Below are positions 32,679-44,374 of a DNA stretch of 64,000 nt, piece by piece. A program made the translations under genes and the position numbers. Source of the DNA: Xylogone sp. PMI_703. Taxonomy: Eukaryota; Ascomycota; Leotiomycetes. Each line of letters starts with the position of its first letter. Position 1 is the first letter of the stretch. The stretch is from assembly GCA_021399445.1 (NCBI GenBank), contig JAJTUQ010000005.1:3844001-3908000 (forward strand), given 5' to 3'. Under the pieces are notes generated by a model, which was not told the origin of the DNA, ran no database searches, and was given only the letters and a program-made list of their open reading frames with translations.

Positions 32679-33778
32679 TCAGCTACCATTCACCTGCTCT
32701 GCACTCGTCACAGGCTCTTTCTCAAAGGGTCGATCCATCAGACTGCTCTTCAACTCTACAGTCTTAAGTTCCTCCGCTGGATTACCAAACTCCCAAGGAT
32801 TCATCTTAAAATCCAACTCGTCCAGCTCGTCCAAGTCCTTCAACGTCCTTCTCATCAGGCTAACAATCTGCGCAAGTCCTTTAATATCCACGTCCTCGTT
32901 CGCTTTGAAAATGTTTCTCCAGACGGCAGCGGCCAGCACTGCATCGCCCTTCATGACTCCCTCGTCGTACGCTGCTAATAGTCCTCGCCATTGAATATAC
33001 AGATCTTTTAGATAACTATTCCGCGCTCCCCGTGCGTGGATGTTGTGATTGACCACCATGCGGTTCTCAGCGTCGTAGAAGAAGTGGTCGAGGAGATGCT
33101 GCTGCCAAATTTGGGAGTCACCCTGCGAAAAGCAGCGGAAGCGGGCTGTAAGGAGATACATGTGAAGCATTGTCACCTGAGACCAGGTGCTAAATGTTGG
33201 TTTTAAATCTAACTCTAAAAACTTATTATTAAACTATCGCTTTACTCAATTGATAGGAATGTTAAACCCGGATGCCTAGAGGAGGGCATTTCCAAAGCGG
33301 GGTTGTGAGATAGATCCAGCAATGTAAACTCACCAGTATACCACCATCCCGAACCAACACCCACGTCTTCTCCATCTTCTGTTCTAGTCACTTCAGCATT
33401 ATTATCTGCTGCTTCAGCAATCGAGTAATCAGCCTGAATAGCGCATTGTTTGTACATGTCTTCCGTTACGCCATAAGCCGTATATGTCTCTGTTACTCCA
33501 CTTGCAACTTTTAAGAGTGCTCTCGGGGGCCTTCTTGTCCTGAATTGAGCGGGGATGCTATTTTCTTCCGGTGGCTGTTCTGAGTTCTCGGGCGCCTCTG
33601 GAGGTATCGATGTAGTGGTCTGCGCAGGATCCTGAGCAAATCGACGTGATGCCGCTGTAAAGCTTCTGGAGCTCGGAAACCTCAAGCTTGTGCGAGGGGC
33701 TGAAAGTGGTAAATCAGAGAAGGCTCTCGATTGCCGTTGCAATATACGGAGGCATGATGCGCATGCTTTAGTCGCCAT
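32679..33778 (-). CDS. CBP3: Ubiquinol-cytochrome c chaperone CBP3 (UQCC1 family)
   Basis: Two exons on the minus strand: 33778-33334 and 33214-32679, giving 326 aa. With CBP6 it binds newly made cytochrome b at the mitochondrial ribosome and starts complex III assembly. The first ~45 residues are a Ser/Arg-rich mitochondrial presequence (RSFTAASRRFAQ). The conserved domain starts CAIQADYSIAEAA and continues across the 119-nt intron with GSGWWYTELDLKPTFSTW, SQVTMLHMYLLTARFRCF, DHFFYDAENRM and LKDLYIQWRGLLAAYDEG. The C-terminus beyond residue ~290 is fungus-specific. It shares a 276-bp divergent promoter with mitochondrial KAS. Confidence 0.92.
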
Positions 33779-34054
33779 CTCTCTGTCAATTGAGAATTGG
33801 CTAAATGAGAGGGGTGGGACTGGTATATCTATGGTTCGCAACTCAGCTCTCTTGGCTCAATTGAACAAAAGATGATGATAAAATCGAGCAGGGGTCTGTC
33901 CTAGCGTCATCCACGGATTTACTTTTAAGCGAATAATCCTAGAGCTCCAAATCAGCTAGTCTGAATACAGCAAAGCCAAATATTCTTTTTACGACTCCCT
34001 GCCTTTGCAGAAGATCGAAAGTGAGCAGATATCGCTCCTGAAAATGGATGGAAG
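33779..34054. promoter_or_regulatory. Bidirectional promoter, CBP3 / CEM1
   Basis: Only 276 bp separate the start codons of two mitochondrial biogenesis genes on opposite strands, so they must share promoter DNA. Two upstream ATGs (34044, 34048) lie just before the CEM1 start. Confidence 0.5.
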
Positions 34055-35463
34055 ATGCGTCGAGTGGTGGTAACAGGCCTAGGAGCCATCACACCCCTCG
34101 GGGTTGGCGTTCGACGAACATGGAGTCGACTATTAGCTGGTGACTCGGGCATAGTCAATGTCTCGAATATTGAGCCGAAGTCTCGATGGCAAGAGTTGCC
34201 CAGCAAAGTTGCAGGTATTGTTCCTGAAGGCAGCAAGAATGACGGTAAATGGTTAGCTTCAGACTGGTTAGATAAGGGTGAGGAACGCCGCATTCCAAGA
34301 TTCACGCAGTATGCTCTCGCTGCCACTGAGATGGCTTTCTCCGATGCTGGGTGGCGGCCAGAGACTCAAGAGGAGAAGCAAGCAACAGGTGTATGTCTAG
34401 GGAGTGGAATAGGCAATTTCGATGACATCTATAATACTAGTTTAGCTTATGATAAAGGAGTGAGCCTTTGCAAAAGAACTACCCGTCCTATATGTAACAA
34501 CGGCTGCTGAGACTTAACTGTAGGGATACAAAAAAGTCTCGCCTCTATTTGTGCCCAAACTCCTTATCAATCTGGGGGCCGGCCATATCTCAATGAAGTA
34601 TGGCTTGGAAGGTCCGAACCATGCCGTTACCACTGCTTGCACCACTGGTGCTCACTCAATCGGCGATGCTGCGCGTTTCATTATGCATGGAGATGCCGAT
34701 GTGATGGTTGCTGGGGGTGCTGAATCTTGCATCCACCCTCTTGCTCTCGCTGGTTTCTCTCGTGCCCGTTCACTGGCTACCCAATTCAATGATGATCCCT
34801 CGGCTGCATCAAGACCCTTCGACCGGGATAGGTGTGGATTCGTCATTGCTGAAGGTGCAGCTGTCGTTATCCTTGAGGAGCTTGAGCATGCCCGAGCTAG
34901 AGGCGCGGACATATACGCCGAGCTTTCAGGTTACAGCTGCAGTGGTGATGCATATCACATCACTGCCCCACGAGAGGATGGTTCTGGAGCACTCTTAGCT
35001 ATGAAGAAAGCCTTAAAGAACGCCGGCATTCGTCCAGGCCAGGTCAGCTATATCAACGCCCATGCTACCAGCACTCCGATTGGAGACATTGCGGAAAATG
35101 CAGCAATAGAGACCCTAATGCTAAGTGATGAGACTGTTCAAAATCTCGGCAAAGTAGCTGTCAGTGGCACAAAGGGCGCTATTGGACATCTACTTGGCGC
35201 GGCTGGTGCGATTGAGGCGGTTTTTTCGATCTTAGCCATAAAAGAGGTAATAACTGCACCTCCTCATTTCTTATCCGTGGACTAGACTAAACTTGGGACA
35301 GAACATTCTTCCGCCAACAATAAATCTTCACAATAAAGAAGAAAACTTCAGATTTAATTATGTACCATTAACGGCTCAGGAGGCTGAAGTTAACGTAGCA
35401 ATATCCAACAGCTTTGGGTTCGGTGGCACGAATGCTTCATTGGTATTCTCGAAGTTTAAATGA
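34055..35463 (+). CDS. CEM1: Beta-ketoacyl-ACP synthase, mitochondrial type II fatty acid synthesis
   Basis: Three exons: 34055-34459, 34524-35246, 35302-35463, giving 429 aa. It elongates acyl-ACP in the mitochondrial pathway that feeds lipoic acid synthesis. It begins [16 protein letters not shown] as KAS II enzymes do. The nucleophile Cys lies in TACTTGAHS. The catalytic histidines lie in [12 protein letters not shown] and [13 protein letters not shown]. The glycine-rich end is [29 protein letters not shown] is rebuilt across intron 1. No separate presequence is seen, as in yeast CEM1. Out-of-frame ATGs at 34044 and 34048 precede the start by 11 and 7 nt. Confidence 0.95.
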
Positions 35464-35882
35464 GTGTAAAAACCCAAAATTTCAAGGATTTGTCTCCAAG
35501 CACACAATTGTCTAGCTTTCCGTTGTATATAGCTTCCAAAAAAACTCAACTCGCATCTCAGCTAAAACGCTGTTTGTTATACCGTCGTAGCTATTACGTC
35601 ACATCTCGTCTCCTGAATAGAAAGTCCCTCAAATCATATATTGCTAATTAGAGAGGCGTAGCTATCATTTAAGGAGTTAAGTACAATATTTGAGATACCA
35701 AATCCAAGCCTCATCATAACTTCGTGACGTATAAAATAACAAAGGACCCAAAACATTTAATCCAACAGGTAATGCAGGAACATTGGTATTTCGGTTTCCA
35801 GAACAAATACCGTAACAAACTCTGTTTCTCGGTTTTGGTCTATGCTATTCAACTGGCAACACCACCTTCATCATATAAGAAC
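35464..35882. other. Convergent 3' flanks of CEM1 and the calpain gene
   Basis: 419 bp of AT-rich sequence. No gene is seen. Confidence 0.45.
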
Positions 35883-38877
35883 TCATTCCTTTTCATGAAT
35901 AGGCTCAGGATTGCCCTTAACTTCGTTACTGTCATGGGTATCACTTCTTCTATCGGATGTTTCCTTGCGTTCATATCTTCTGCGAGATCCCCTAGCTCTT
36001 CTCCGTCCCCTATTGAGAGGCTTCTCATTATCAGAATCCTCGGTATCTCCATCTGCTCCCTTATCATTTTCACTAGTGGACTTCTGACTTCCTAAGTAGA
36101 CCAGCTCTTCCTCCTCACGATGCTGAGCTGTCTTAAGTTGTAAGCCCTCATCCATACTGTATACCCGTAGACCTAAAATACAGATCGCATTCCAGGGATC
36201 TGGCGCGTGGTCTTCATCATCGCTATCTCCACCTCTACCTCTCCTGCTGCTCGCCGATTCTCCAGTGTTAGCAGGGCGTGCTTTTAAAGTTGGGTCGTCA
36301 TCGCTGTATACGTCATCAAAATCTGATATCGGGCTTGCGCTAGATTCTCCATCAGAAGTAATGTAATTTGGTTGCGGTCGTGTGCGTGGATACCGGTTTG
36401 ATGACCTCTCATGCTTGGGAGGGGAAGGAGCTAAGGGTGGAGGAGGACCTCGTACGATTCTGAATGATGGTGGAGGTGGAGATCCCACTGAGGAGTTTGG
36501 TGTGTCTGGAGTCCCCTGAGATGCGTTCCCGTCTGGTATCTCTGTCTGTACACCCCTATCGTTGATTTTCAAGTCGAGTGGAACAGAGTTGTCAATATTG
36601 TCTACCAAGGACTGTGACACAGCCCCAGTATCTGTAGGTCCTGTTTGCGCATCTTTATCATTCCCATCGGGATTTTGCCTCTCTATCTCTTCCGTTTGAA
36701 TTGCCTTATCCTTGGGCCCTTTCTCGTACCTCTCCCTTGCTTCGGCTGCTTCTCTAGCCTCTCTTTGCTCACGCTTTTCGCGGTTTTTCTTGTCCTGCTT
36801 CTTTATTATATCATGGCTCAAATGCCTTTTCTCCCAATTCTTCCTTCTTAAAGCGATTCTAGCTTCCCGCGCCTTAGCCTTATCCAAGGTTGTTCGAGCT
36901 GCGACCTTGGACTCAAAATATTCTGCGCCCTTGCCATGGGCAAGGTCATAGGCTGCGCCTACTTGGGCCAGCTTGTCGTTGTCACTTCTGTGTCTACATT
37001 GCTGTTTAATAATCTCCTCTATTGAAGGAAAGCCGGTGTCACGCTCAGCAACGACCATAACAAACACGGAGTAGGTTCCGGCTTTGAGACTCTTAAGTTC
37101 AGTAACCACGCTACGATCCATCAGATAATTTCCATGACTCCTCACGATATATTCATCCTCATCGGGCGAATTTATTTCGTGTAGTCGAAACTGCAAACGG
37201 AAGGTATACTGCCCTTGCAGACCGTCAAAATACCGATCATCAAGCTGGCTTAAGACCAAAACCATGGGAGATTCTTTGGATAATGTAACGATAAATTTCT
37301 CTTCAAATTCGGGCCTCCAGGGCACTTCAGCACTGATCCATTTCTGCGTGATACGCCAGTCGGGAGAATCCTGGAACAGACGGGTCCGATCAAAGTGTTG
37401 ATATTTTCGAAGAAGGTCCTCGTATGAGATCCAGAAAACACTGTCAGCGCCAAACTTATGGTTTAGCTCGATCTGAGCCTCTGGTGTAAATTCTTTGCTT
37501 CCGTCAGACCATGGTCCTTCCCAAATACCTTTCTTGCCTTTACCCCATGGGTTACTAGAAGCAATCAGAATTTGAAAACTCATCAGCATTTACTGATCTT
37601 ACCGTAGTTTCAGTAGCCTCTGTCCAGTTGACAGTTCTCGAGCCTCCATTATTACATATGCATGACCTTCCGAAATTCCATCTCGGCTGCCGTATCCTAC
37701 ATCAAGTAATCCAGTAGAACAGCCAAAAAGAAACTCTTTATTGACTTTGAGAATCTCATTGTTCCAGAATTCGTCAACGTCCAGGATGTCCGATGTTAAT
37801 AACTCTGTGGTCACGCCTCCAGTGAGGTCCTCCAGTCCTTCACTAGATAAGTTCAGCTCTCTAAGTTCTCTGAATAACGGAGATATTGTCTTACCCTATC
37901 CAACCACCCGAAAGAGCAGCATAGTCACCATGAGCCTTAGCGTATGCTTTTTCCAGCAGCGGTAACCATGTCTCATTCGATTCCTGGCAATGTGCAAAAA
38001 AGAGCGACTGAGATCCCGTTTGATACGTTTTTCGATATTCTGCTTCCACATCCTCCCTATCTGTCTGCTCTAACAAGTGCCGCTGAACCGAAGGAGAATC
38101 CCAATCTGGAGATTTGAGATACAGCTTGTCATCCACGATGGATATGATCCACTCGCCATCTCGGTGAAACACAAAACCATATATTCCGATTTTTGTATCA
38201 TACTCCACGCACAGCCTTTGAATTCCATTCTCCATATTGGCCAAAGCTGTCAGACTGGCCATCAGCCAGCAATCGCCTAGACTTCCTTGTTTCACGTCAG
38301 CCGGAACGGGCTTATTCTTCAAGAACGTTGGCTTCTCGAATATTTCATGAACTCGCTTCACAGCCCTGGGAATGTTCGCAGTGGGTTTTGAGAAGACTCG
38401 TCCATTGATGTTAAATTTTGTTTCGACAAGCCCATTGAGACAATAGCCTTTCTCCCACTTCAAATCCCAATCTATATCAAACGTTGGATCGCGATATCGC
38501 ATATTGACTCTCTTGCACTCCTTGATTAGTTTTTGGACTCGCGCACGGCATTCTTTAACCGCCCGTTCATAGTCCTGAGATACAAGAAGGTTTTCATTAT
38601 CCGGCCTTGGGGGCCTGCCATTTGATGCTGCGGCGAGATTCCTTTTAGGCAACCAAGGAGCAGATGGAGGAAGAACAGTGATAGCTTTGCTAAACTTCTT
38701 TTCAGAAAAGCGTTCCCAGATCTTATTGATTGCTTCTTGGGGAGGAAGCTTCTTCTTTTTCTTGGGTTTTGGCGGGGGAGGTGGTGGAGGAGGGGGAGGC
38801 GGCGGCATCGATGTGCGAGGAGGGCCATGTCTCCTCTCGGAGTCGCTAGAATCTGAATTTGAAGACATATTCACCAT
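35883..38877 (-). CDS. Large calpain-like cysteine protease
   Basis: Three exons on the minus strand: 38877-37895, 37842-37603, 37554-35883, giving 964 aa; a second in-frame ATG at 38868 is possible. The N-terminus has a run of 12 prolines and a PKKKKK basic cluster. The CysPc domain (about residues 110-420) has the catalytic Cys in KQGSLGDCWLMASL, His in ISEGHAYVIMEA and Asn in RNPWGKGKKG, followed by WEGPWSDGSKEFT. A calpain domain III/C2-like region follows (about 430-590), then a highly charged helical stretch (KKQDKKNREKREQREAREAA) and a ~300-residue disordered tail. It is not the PalB/Rim13 type: no MIT domain. Calcium dependence cannot be judged. Confidence 0.9.
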
Positions 38878-41800
38878 TACCTTGCGATAGCAACTACGCG
38901 GGTATTGAGGTATATGCAGAAGGTGGAATTCCCAGATTATCTTCAAGTTACTCACGGAGGAATCTGTACAGGGTAATATAATGGTTGGGCTCTAAGACAA
39001 AGGGGTATGCCGTAAAGCGGAAGCCACAGCCTTGTGAATCTACTTCAGCAGCTGACTCCAGAGTACAGGCAGACGCGGTGAGCCGCATTCTAGGCCCAAC
39101 TGGTTATGGTTGCCTCACTTTTACCTTGTTTTGAACGACATCCACTCACTGCGAAAGCATGGAGGATTCGGGGAGGCTTGAAGGCCATCCATCGGCCTGG
39201 CTGAAAGGGTTGGTACTTGGCAACAAAGCCAGCGTTGGTGGGTGCATGGCGTGTGACTGCCCGGCCGGGTCGATGGCCTCCCTTCAGCCACGAGATGGAA
39301 ATCCGAGAGAGCATGAGATGCTACAGTTAGAGTATCAGTCCGCGACGCAACACAGCCTCGATGTTGGTGCTGGTGAACCCACGGATGGATTTCTGACGTG
39401 TCACCAAGATCATCCAGACGTGCTGTAAGCAATACGCTAGGTCCCTAAGATCCCGGCTCCCGATCTGAGCGGGGCACAAGGCTGGGCATCGAGGGGCAAG
39501 TAATAGTGCATAAGTGCGCAGGCAGGCAAGAGCTATAAGATCGAGTCGACATATCTCCTGGGTCTGTTGTCAAATGGCCTATACAAAAAACCATATCGAG
39601 TGGCAAAATTATTTGTTTTCTAGTCGATGAAGTCTCCGTATGCATCATCACGGAGAAGCACTGACGGCCAAGAAGATGTTGACAAAGAATACAGTAGTAG
39701 CACGCTTTTGGCATATCTCAACACATCCCTACGCTAGATGGCACTAGTAGCACTGCTACCATACGGCACTTTTTTGCTGCCTCTGCTCTGGCACCAGCTC
39801 CAGTGTGTTCTTTTATGGGATAGGGAAAAAAGAGCAAATCACATAGTGGGTATTGGACACTAAATAACCCGGGCGATGTGAGACAGTGCCATAGCCGGAT
39901 GGCTGCTGGAATTGTGTATCCAATGCACCGGTGCAGCCCTAAGATATCCAACAAACTCAGTGGCCTGTAGAGAACGCGGTGCAACTCCACGTACTGACTT
40001 GCATATCTTTCGCATAGCGTCCTGTTGGCAATCTGCGCGGCACACACGTTTCAATCCCACAACTTCAGATAAATTACTCTTACAAGGAGAAGTCGAGAAA
40101 TTGAACGTCCGTTGAGGCCACGTGCATTTGCCGGCCAGCAACCTCAAATCTCCCATCTCTGATGACAGTTCGCTAGCATTGAAGAACCAACTGTCAAATC
40201 CCGATTCACTATCCTTGAAACTAATGATTATTCTGTGGGACGGCTGTCTTCAGTGTTGGTTCCGAAATGCTATCACACGCCCAAGTAACATCGGGGATAG
40301 GAATGCCGGTACCAGGAGGTAAGACGGTGGCTGGAGAGTGTCCGCTTACTTGCGACGGTGGCGCTGTTTAGGCTTCGGAGCTGGGGCTGCAGGTGCTTCT
40401 CCATTGGCTTGCAGTGGCCTCCTCACTGCTTTTGTCCGATCACTCATCATCGCTCTCATTATTCTTGCTCTTACCAGCTCTTTGAAGCCATATTTAGTTG
40501 GATGATGTGGATCTCATAGACTCCCCATAATTAGTTCCTATATCCTCGATACAAGCTCCAATTTCTTGCAAACTAACAAAGACAATTCGCAAAGAGACTT
40601 CTTCTCTCTCCTGAGGCACGATTGGGTCCTTCAATGGCTCAAAACTTTAGGACAACTCAGAATCCATGTGTGATCTTCTGGGTCATAGATAATGGTCAAA
40701 GAATCCGTAAACGACTTAAAATAGAGAGCTTTGTTTCATGAAAGTCTCATAGTCGCAAAGATTCGAGAATAGCAGCAGCTCGCAATATACTATATGTACA
40801 CATCGCTACCGAAAGAGCCCGGACAAGGGAATGATACCGTTCTCGCGATACAGTTATTCATCTTTCACTCATTCTGCCTCCTCTAACAAACCAATCTCCA
40901 CAAGCCGAGATCTGTATAGGAAACCTGCCACTCGCTGTGAGTTTAGCAAACGCAATCAGCAGCCAATCAATCAGTCAGTCATCCATCCATCAGTTCTCTT
41001 TACGGCGCCTTATTCCCCGCCAATAATTGATCTAATTATGGGTCTCTGAGCCTGATAGCTTACTTCCCTTCTATAACACTCTGCCTCTTCTCTATACCAT
41101 CACAAAATCATACTGCCAGTGTGCCCATTAAAATGACCCGGCTTTTGAGAATGCATTTATGGAGATAGGTATGAAAGAAAGACTGTGCAATAATCGATAG
41201 CACAGTACACTCTTCTGTCAAGAACAAAATGGATAGACAAACCACTATGGAGCTATTTAAGAAGTAATTGAGCCGTTATATTAGATTTCTCTTTGCTTTT
41301 GAAAAGGAGATAGATAGGGGTACGGAATGGTAATGGCAACGACCGTTGCTGTTTATGGCCTGGAAGTGCAGATGATGAGACTGATGGAGGGAGATTGGTC
41401 CTGTCCATTATTTGCTGTCTAGCAGGATTATGAGCATATTGCTAAGCTCTAAACCTATATGAGAGGTGGGTCGACCAGAAATTCAAAGAGAAGTCTAAGC
41501 TGTAACTGGTTTGTGCCATCTTATATTATCTATTGAGGATTTGAATTCTCGTTGCTGCTTCTGTTCATTACTAGTGTAGTGTCAGATTGCCAATTGATCT
41601 GGAATTTTGTTATCATTAAATAATACTTTGGAATTCGCTTTCGTACATATCATCACATTTTTGGAAAAGCCTCGATACAGCGGCGGAGTATTATATGAGA
41701 AAGAAGACTTATTTGAGTGCTTCTCCACTTCTTAAACCCAGTGAATATATACTATAGTAGTGCTCTCTGGTGAATATTTACATCTCGTCTGTATAATTCT

Positions 41801-42794
41801 CTCCTTATTGTATTCTCTGATCTCCGAGTGTGGTGAGAGTAGCTCGCCACATTCATAACCCTTTCCAAAAACGCCATCCGAACAACTGATTATTCTGCAA
41901 TAATTATCCTGATGCGATTTCCGCCAATAAAACATACCAAGAAGTCTTGATACAGTCCCGAGTTAATGTGAAGGACTCTTAAAACTGTCCTGGGCAGTGG
42001 TATTCCTATCTAGCTTTTTGGGCACTGCACCATTTTATTCACCAGTTCGACTAGACTGACTAACCGGCCTCTATGCCTCCCACTCGATATTTCGGACTTA
42101 CCAAAGCCAGCAAAATCCTACACAGTACCTAGAATATTTAGCAAGAGGGAGTCCTCCCATTTATATTTGTTCTCGCTCGTTGAATCGCACAATCCTTGTT
42201 TTTCATCAATACTAGACGGTCAATCTCTATTAAGAAAGATACTTTCCATATCCATTACCTCGAGGGCTTGTGCACTGGTATCACATCTAAACCAGGGCTG
42301 CTCATTCTCCAGACATTCATCATATGTAGCATCAATTATCCTTATCAAACTATACAGACTTCAAAAATCGATCATTTTTTGTGAGTATATTTCGATTGTT
42401 ACTTCATGTCCATCGTGGTGCCCGTGCCAGATGGTTGGGATGATAGGCATCTTAACCAAGCCTATAATTGTGCTCGATTGAGTGATTGAGTGTCGTTATA
42501 ATGCAGCTATGTGGCCGATAACCCTTCATTCTCGATAAAATGGACCTCACAGTTCGAGTACCCATACTACTCTAATTGAATTAGGTTTCGTTATTTGAGG
42601 AGCACTTGATTGACACTTATTCTTCTAGCATACTTAGTCGGCATCAGATTATCAAAGAACCAGAAGACAAGTGGAGTTTTCTTACCAAGCTACTTTCAAT
42701 TATAATCCTATCCAAGTATTCTCTAGGCAAGAACGTATTAGAAGGGACCTGGAGCATGAAGATAGAGTAGTTACCGAGAAATTCTCAACAAGCA
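38878..42794. other. 3.9-kb gene-poor stretch
   Basis: The longest segment without a supported gene. Short frames at 39090-39432, 39718-40156 and 42167-42481 look random. Exceptions worth noting are coding-like minus-strand text at 40346-40667 and a tetranucleotide-like run (caatcaatcagtcagtcatccatccatcag) ending at about 40993. The last ~1 kb is probably promoter or leader of the gene at 42795. Confidence 0.4.
40346..40667 (-). pseudogene. Coding-like minus-strand segment with an in-frame stop and a frame break
   Basis: From an ATG at 40667 the frame hits TAA at codon 7. It then runs open to 40494 (FEPLKDPIVPQEREEVSLRI, then VFVSLQEIGACIEDIG). An overlapping frame from 40513 to the stop at 40346-40348 reads HPTKYGFKELVRARIMRAMM and ends in a Pro/Ala/Lys/Arg tail (PAPKPKQRHRRK). 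Together they resemble a small basic protein interrupted by one stop and one shift. Unusual splicing is the alternative. No family is recognised. Confidence 0.25.
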
Positions 42795-44039
42795 ATGCCC
42801 TATGGCTCTTTCCTGTGGTGGGCTGCCGGTGGGCCTTTGAGCTTACAAGCACGGATAGTACAATACCCTAGAATTCATGCGCAGACTACAGCAAGCAGTC
42901 TGTCCCAGCCCGTACAACAAAGTAGAGAGGAGAGTACTTCGGCTTCAGGTCATGAAGGAAGCTCAGACAATGATAGGAAGCCTGAGAAGACTGTTCATTT
43001 CAAAGACGAGAGATTGTTGCAACCAGCCCATTTGACCAATAAGAAGGGGTCATTGGGCAAGTGCTCTTGTGACTGTGAGAAGCATAGGCACGCTAAATCT
43101 ATTGAGGGACAAGAAGTGAATACGGGGGCCAACAATACTAAACCTAAGAAACGCAATAGGCGTCGAGCAAAGAAAGCTGAAAACAAAATAGGCGCTAACC
43201 ATTATAATCACCACGATACCAACTCCCAGAACAATTGGTCAATTGAACAAACACTAAAAAGTCCGCTTCATCAACCCCAATATCACAGCGTACCGTCGCG
43301 AGTATTAGAGAGGATACAGAGATTCTCGAATAGGAACACCTGGACTCCATCAATAGGCTCACATACCCAACAGCCCTTTATGTCTCGAATCATCCAACCG
43401 TCTAGAGCAGATGTCGTTCTTCGAGAAGACGTCATTGAATGCCCAAGCGATCCACGCCCAAATGCATTCTTCGATGCTCGATCTGGTATCCTCCGAGTAT
43501 ATCATGGCAGTCATTATGGCAATCCATATGCTACATTGATTCCTCTACCACCCAGTCAGCTCCCCATCGGAAGCTTTCCGCCGAACACTGCTATGTTCTC
43601 TGGATATTCCCCAGCACAGGTGCCAGCCCATCTTTCCTCCAGTCCATCCAAGAGTCAGAAGGAGTCAGGCGCAAAGAAGAAAGATGAGGGAGAAGAACTT
43701 TGGAATGTCCAAGGTACGGCAAATACTTCACAAGAACAAGATCATTGGGTAGACACAGGTGATAAAGTTGATCCTAGTTGGGAGCATAATGAGAACGAGG
43801 CCAATGGAGGAGAAGCACAGGATAGTTCGCAGAATCAGGCTGGCGCAGATGTCAATCATGGAAATAACAACAATAACGGAAGCCAAGGCTCAGATGATTG
43901 GAATTTCAATGCCCAAACGCAGGAATGGGGCGATCCAACCTGCGCACAGAGCATCCAAAATAACGGATATGCTGGAGGTGAAGCTCTCCAATCGGCCGTA
44001 TCAGCAGGAAGCGGAGGATATAGTGTGTCGGGATGGTGA
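42795..44039 (+). CDS. Conserved fungal protein of unknown function, low-complexity
   Basis: Single exon of 414 aa from ATG 42795. The N-terminus MPYGSFLWWAAGGP is hydrophobic and aromatic. A basic stretch (KPKKRNRRRAKKAENK) follows around residue 120. A compact block (PNAFFDARSGILRVYHGSHY, then GNPYATLIP) at about 222-252 is the most ordered-looking part and resembles a motif I believe recurs in Pezizomycotina proteins; I cannot name it. The C-terminal third is Asn/Gln/Gly/Asp-rich with spaced Trp (ELWNVQ, HWVDTG, DDWNFN, QEWGD). No enzyme motif is seen. Convergent with the YjbQ-like gene. Confidence 0.7.
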   Translation: MPYGSFLWWAAGGPLSLQARIVQYPRIHAQTTASSLSQPVQQSREESTSASGHEGSSDNDRKPEKTVHFKDERLLQPAHLTNKKGSLGKCSCDCEKHRHAKSIEGQEVNTGANNTKPKKRNRRRAKKAENKIGANHYNHHDTNSQNNWSIEQTLKSPLHQPQYHSVPSRVLERIQRFSNRNTWTPSIGSHTQQPFMSRIIQPSRADVVLREDVIECPSDPRPNAFFDARSGILRVYHGSHYGNPYATLIPLPPSQLPIGSFPPNTAMFSGYSPAQVPAHLSSSPSKSQKESGAKKKDEGEELWNVQGTANTSQEQDHWVDTGDKVDPSWEHNENEANGGEAQDSSQNQAGADVNHGNNNNNGSQGSDDWNFNAQTQEWGDPTCAQSIQNNGYAGGEALQSAVSAGSGGYSVSGW

Positions 44040-44374
44040 GATCAACCATTGGCAAGATAGCTGGCAACATGGTTCATGAAGACCTGCGGCGACTGAAGCA
44101 AGGCACTAAGGACAACGCCTATATATTCTCGGTTTATCTGGCTACGACCTTTTTTATATCACATTATCAGCTAGAGAGATAACAAGAGGCAAATTACTAA
44201 AGATACTTCTTAGTTAAATTTGCTATAGGAAGAGGCAGTGGGGCTGATTTCATTCGGGGCTTAGCTAAATGGCGATGGAAACTATTATCAACTCCGATTC
44301 ACAGCTATATGGCTATACATAGCCTCATTAGTTTTTATACCTTTAGCATATTGCATTAAAATAAACAATACATT
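44040..44374. other. Convergent 3' flanks
   Basis: 335 bp of AT-rich sequence between the conserved unknown gene and the YjbQ-like gene. Nothing else seen. Confidence 0.45.

Noticed and set aside
38781..38816. GGN-rich microsatellite-like run
   Set aside because: It is the coding sequence of the polyproline stretch at the N-terminus of the calpain-like protease, not an independent repeat.
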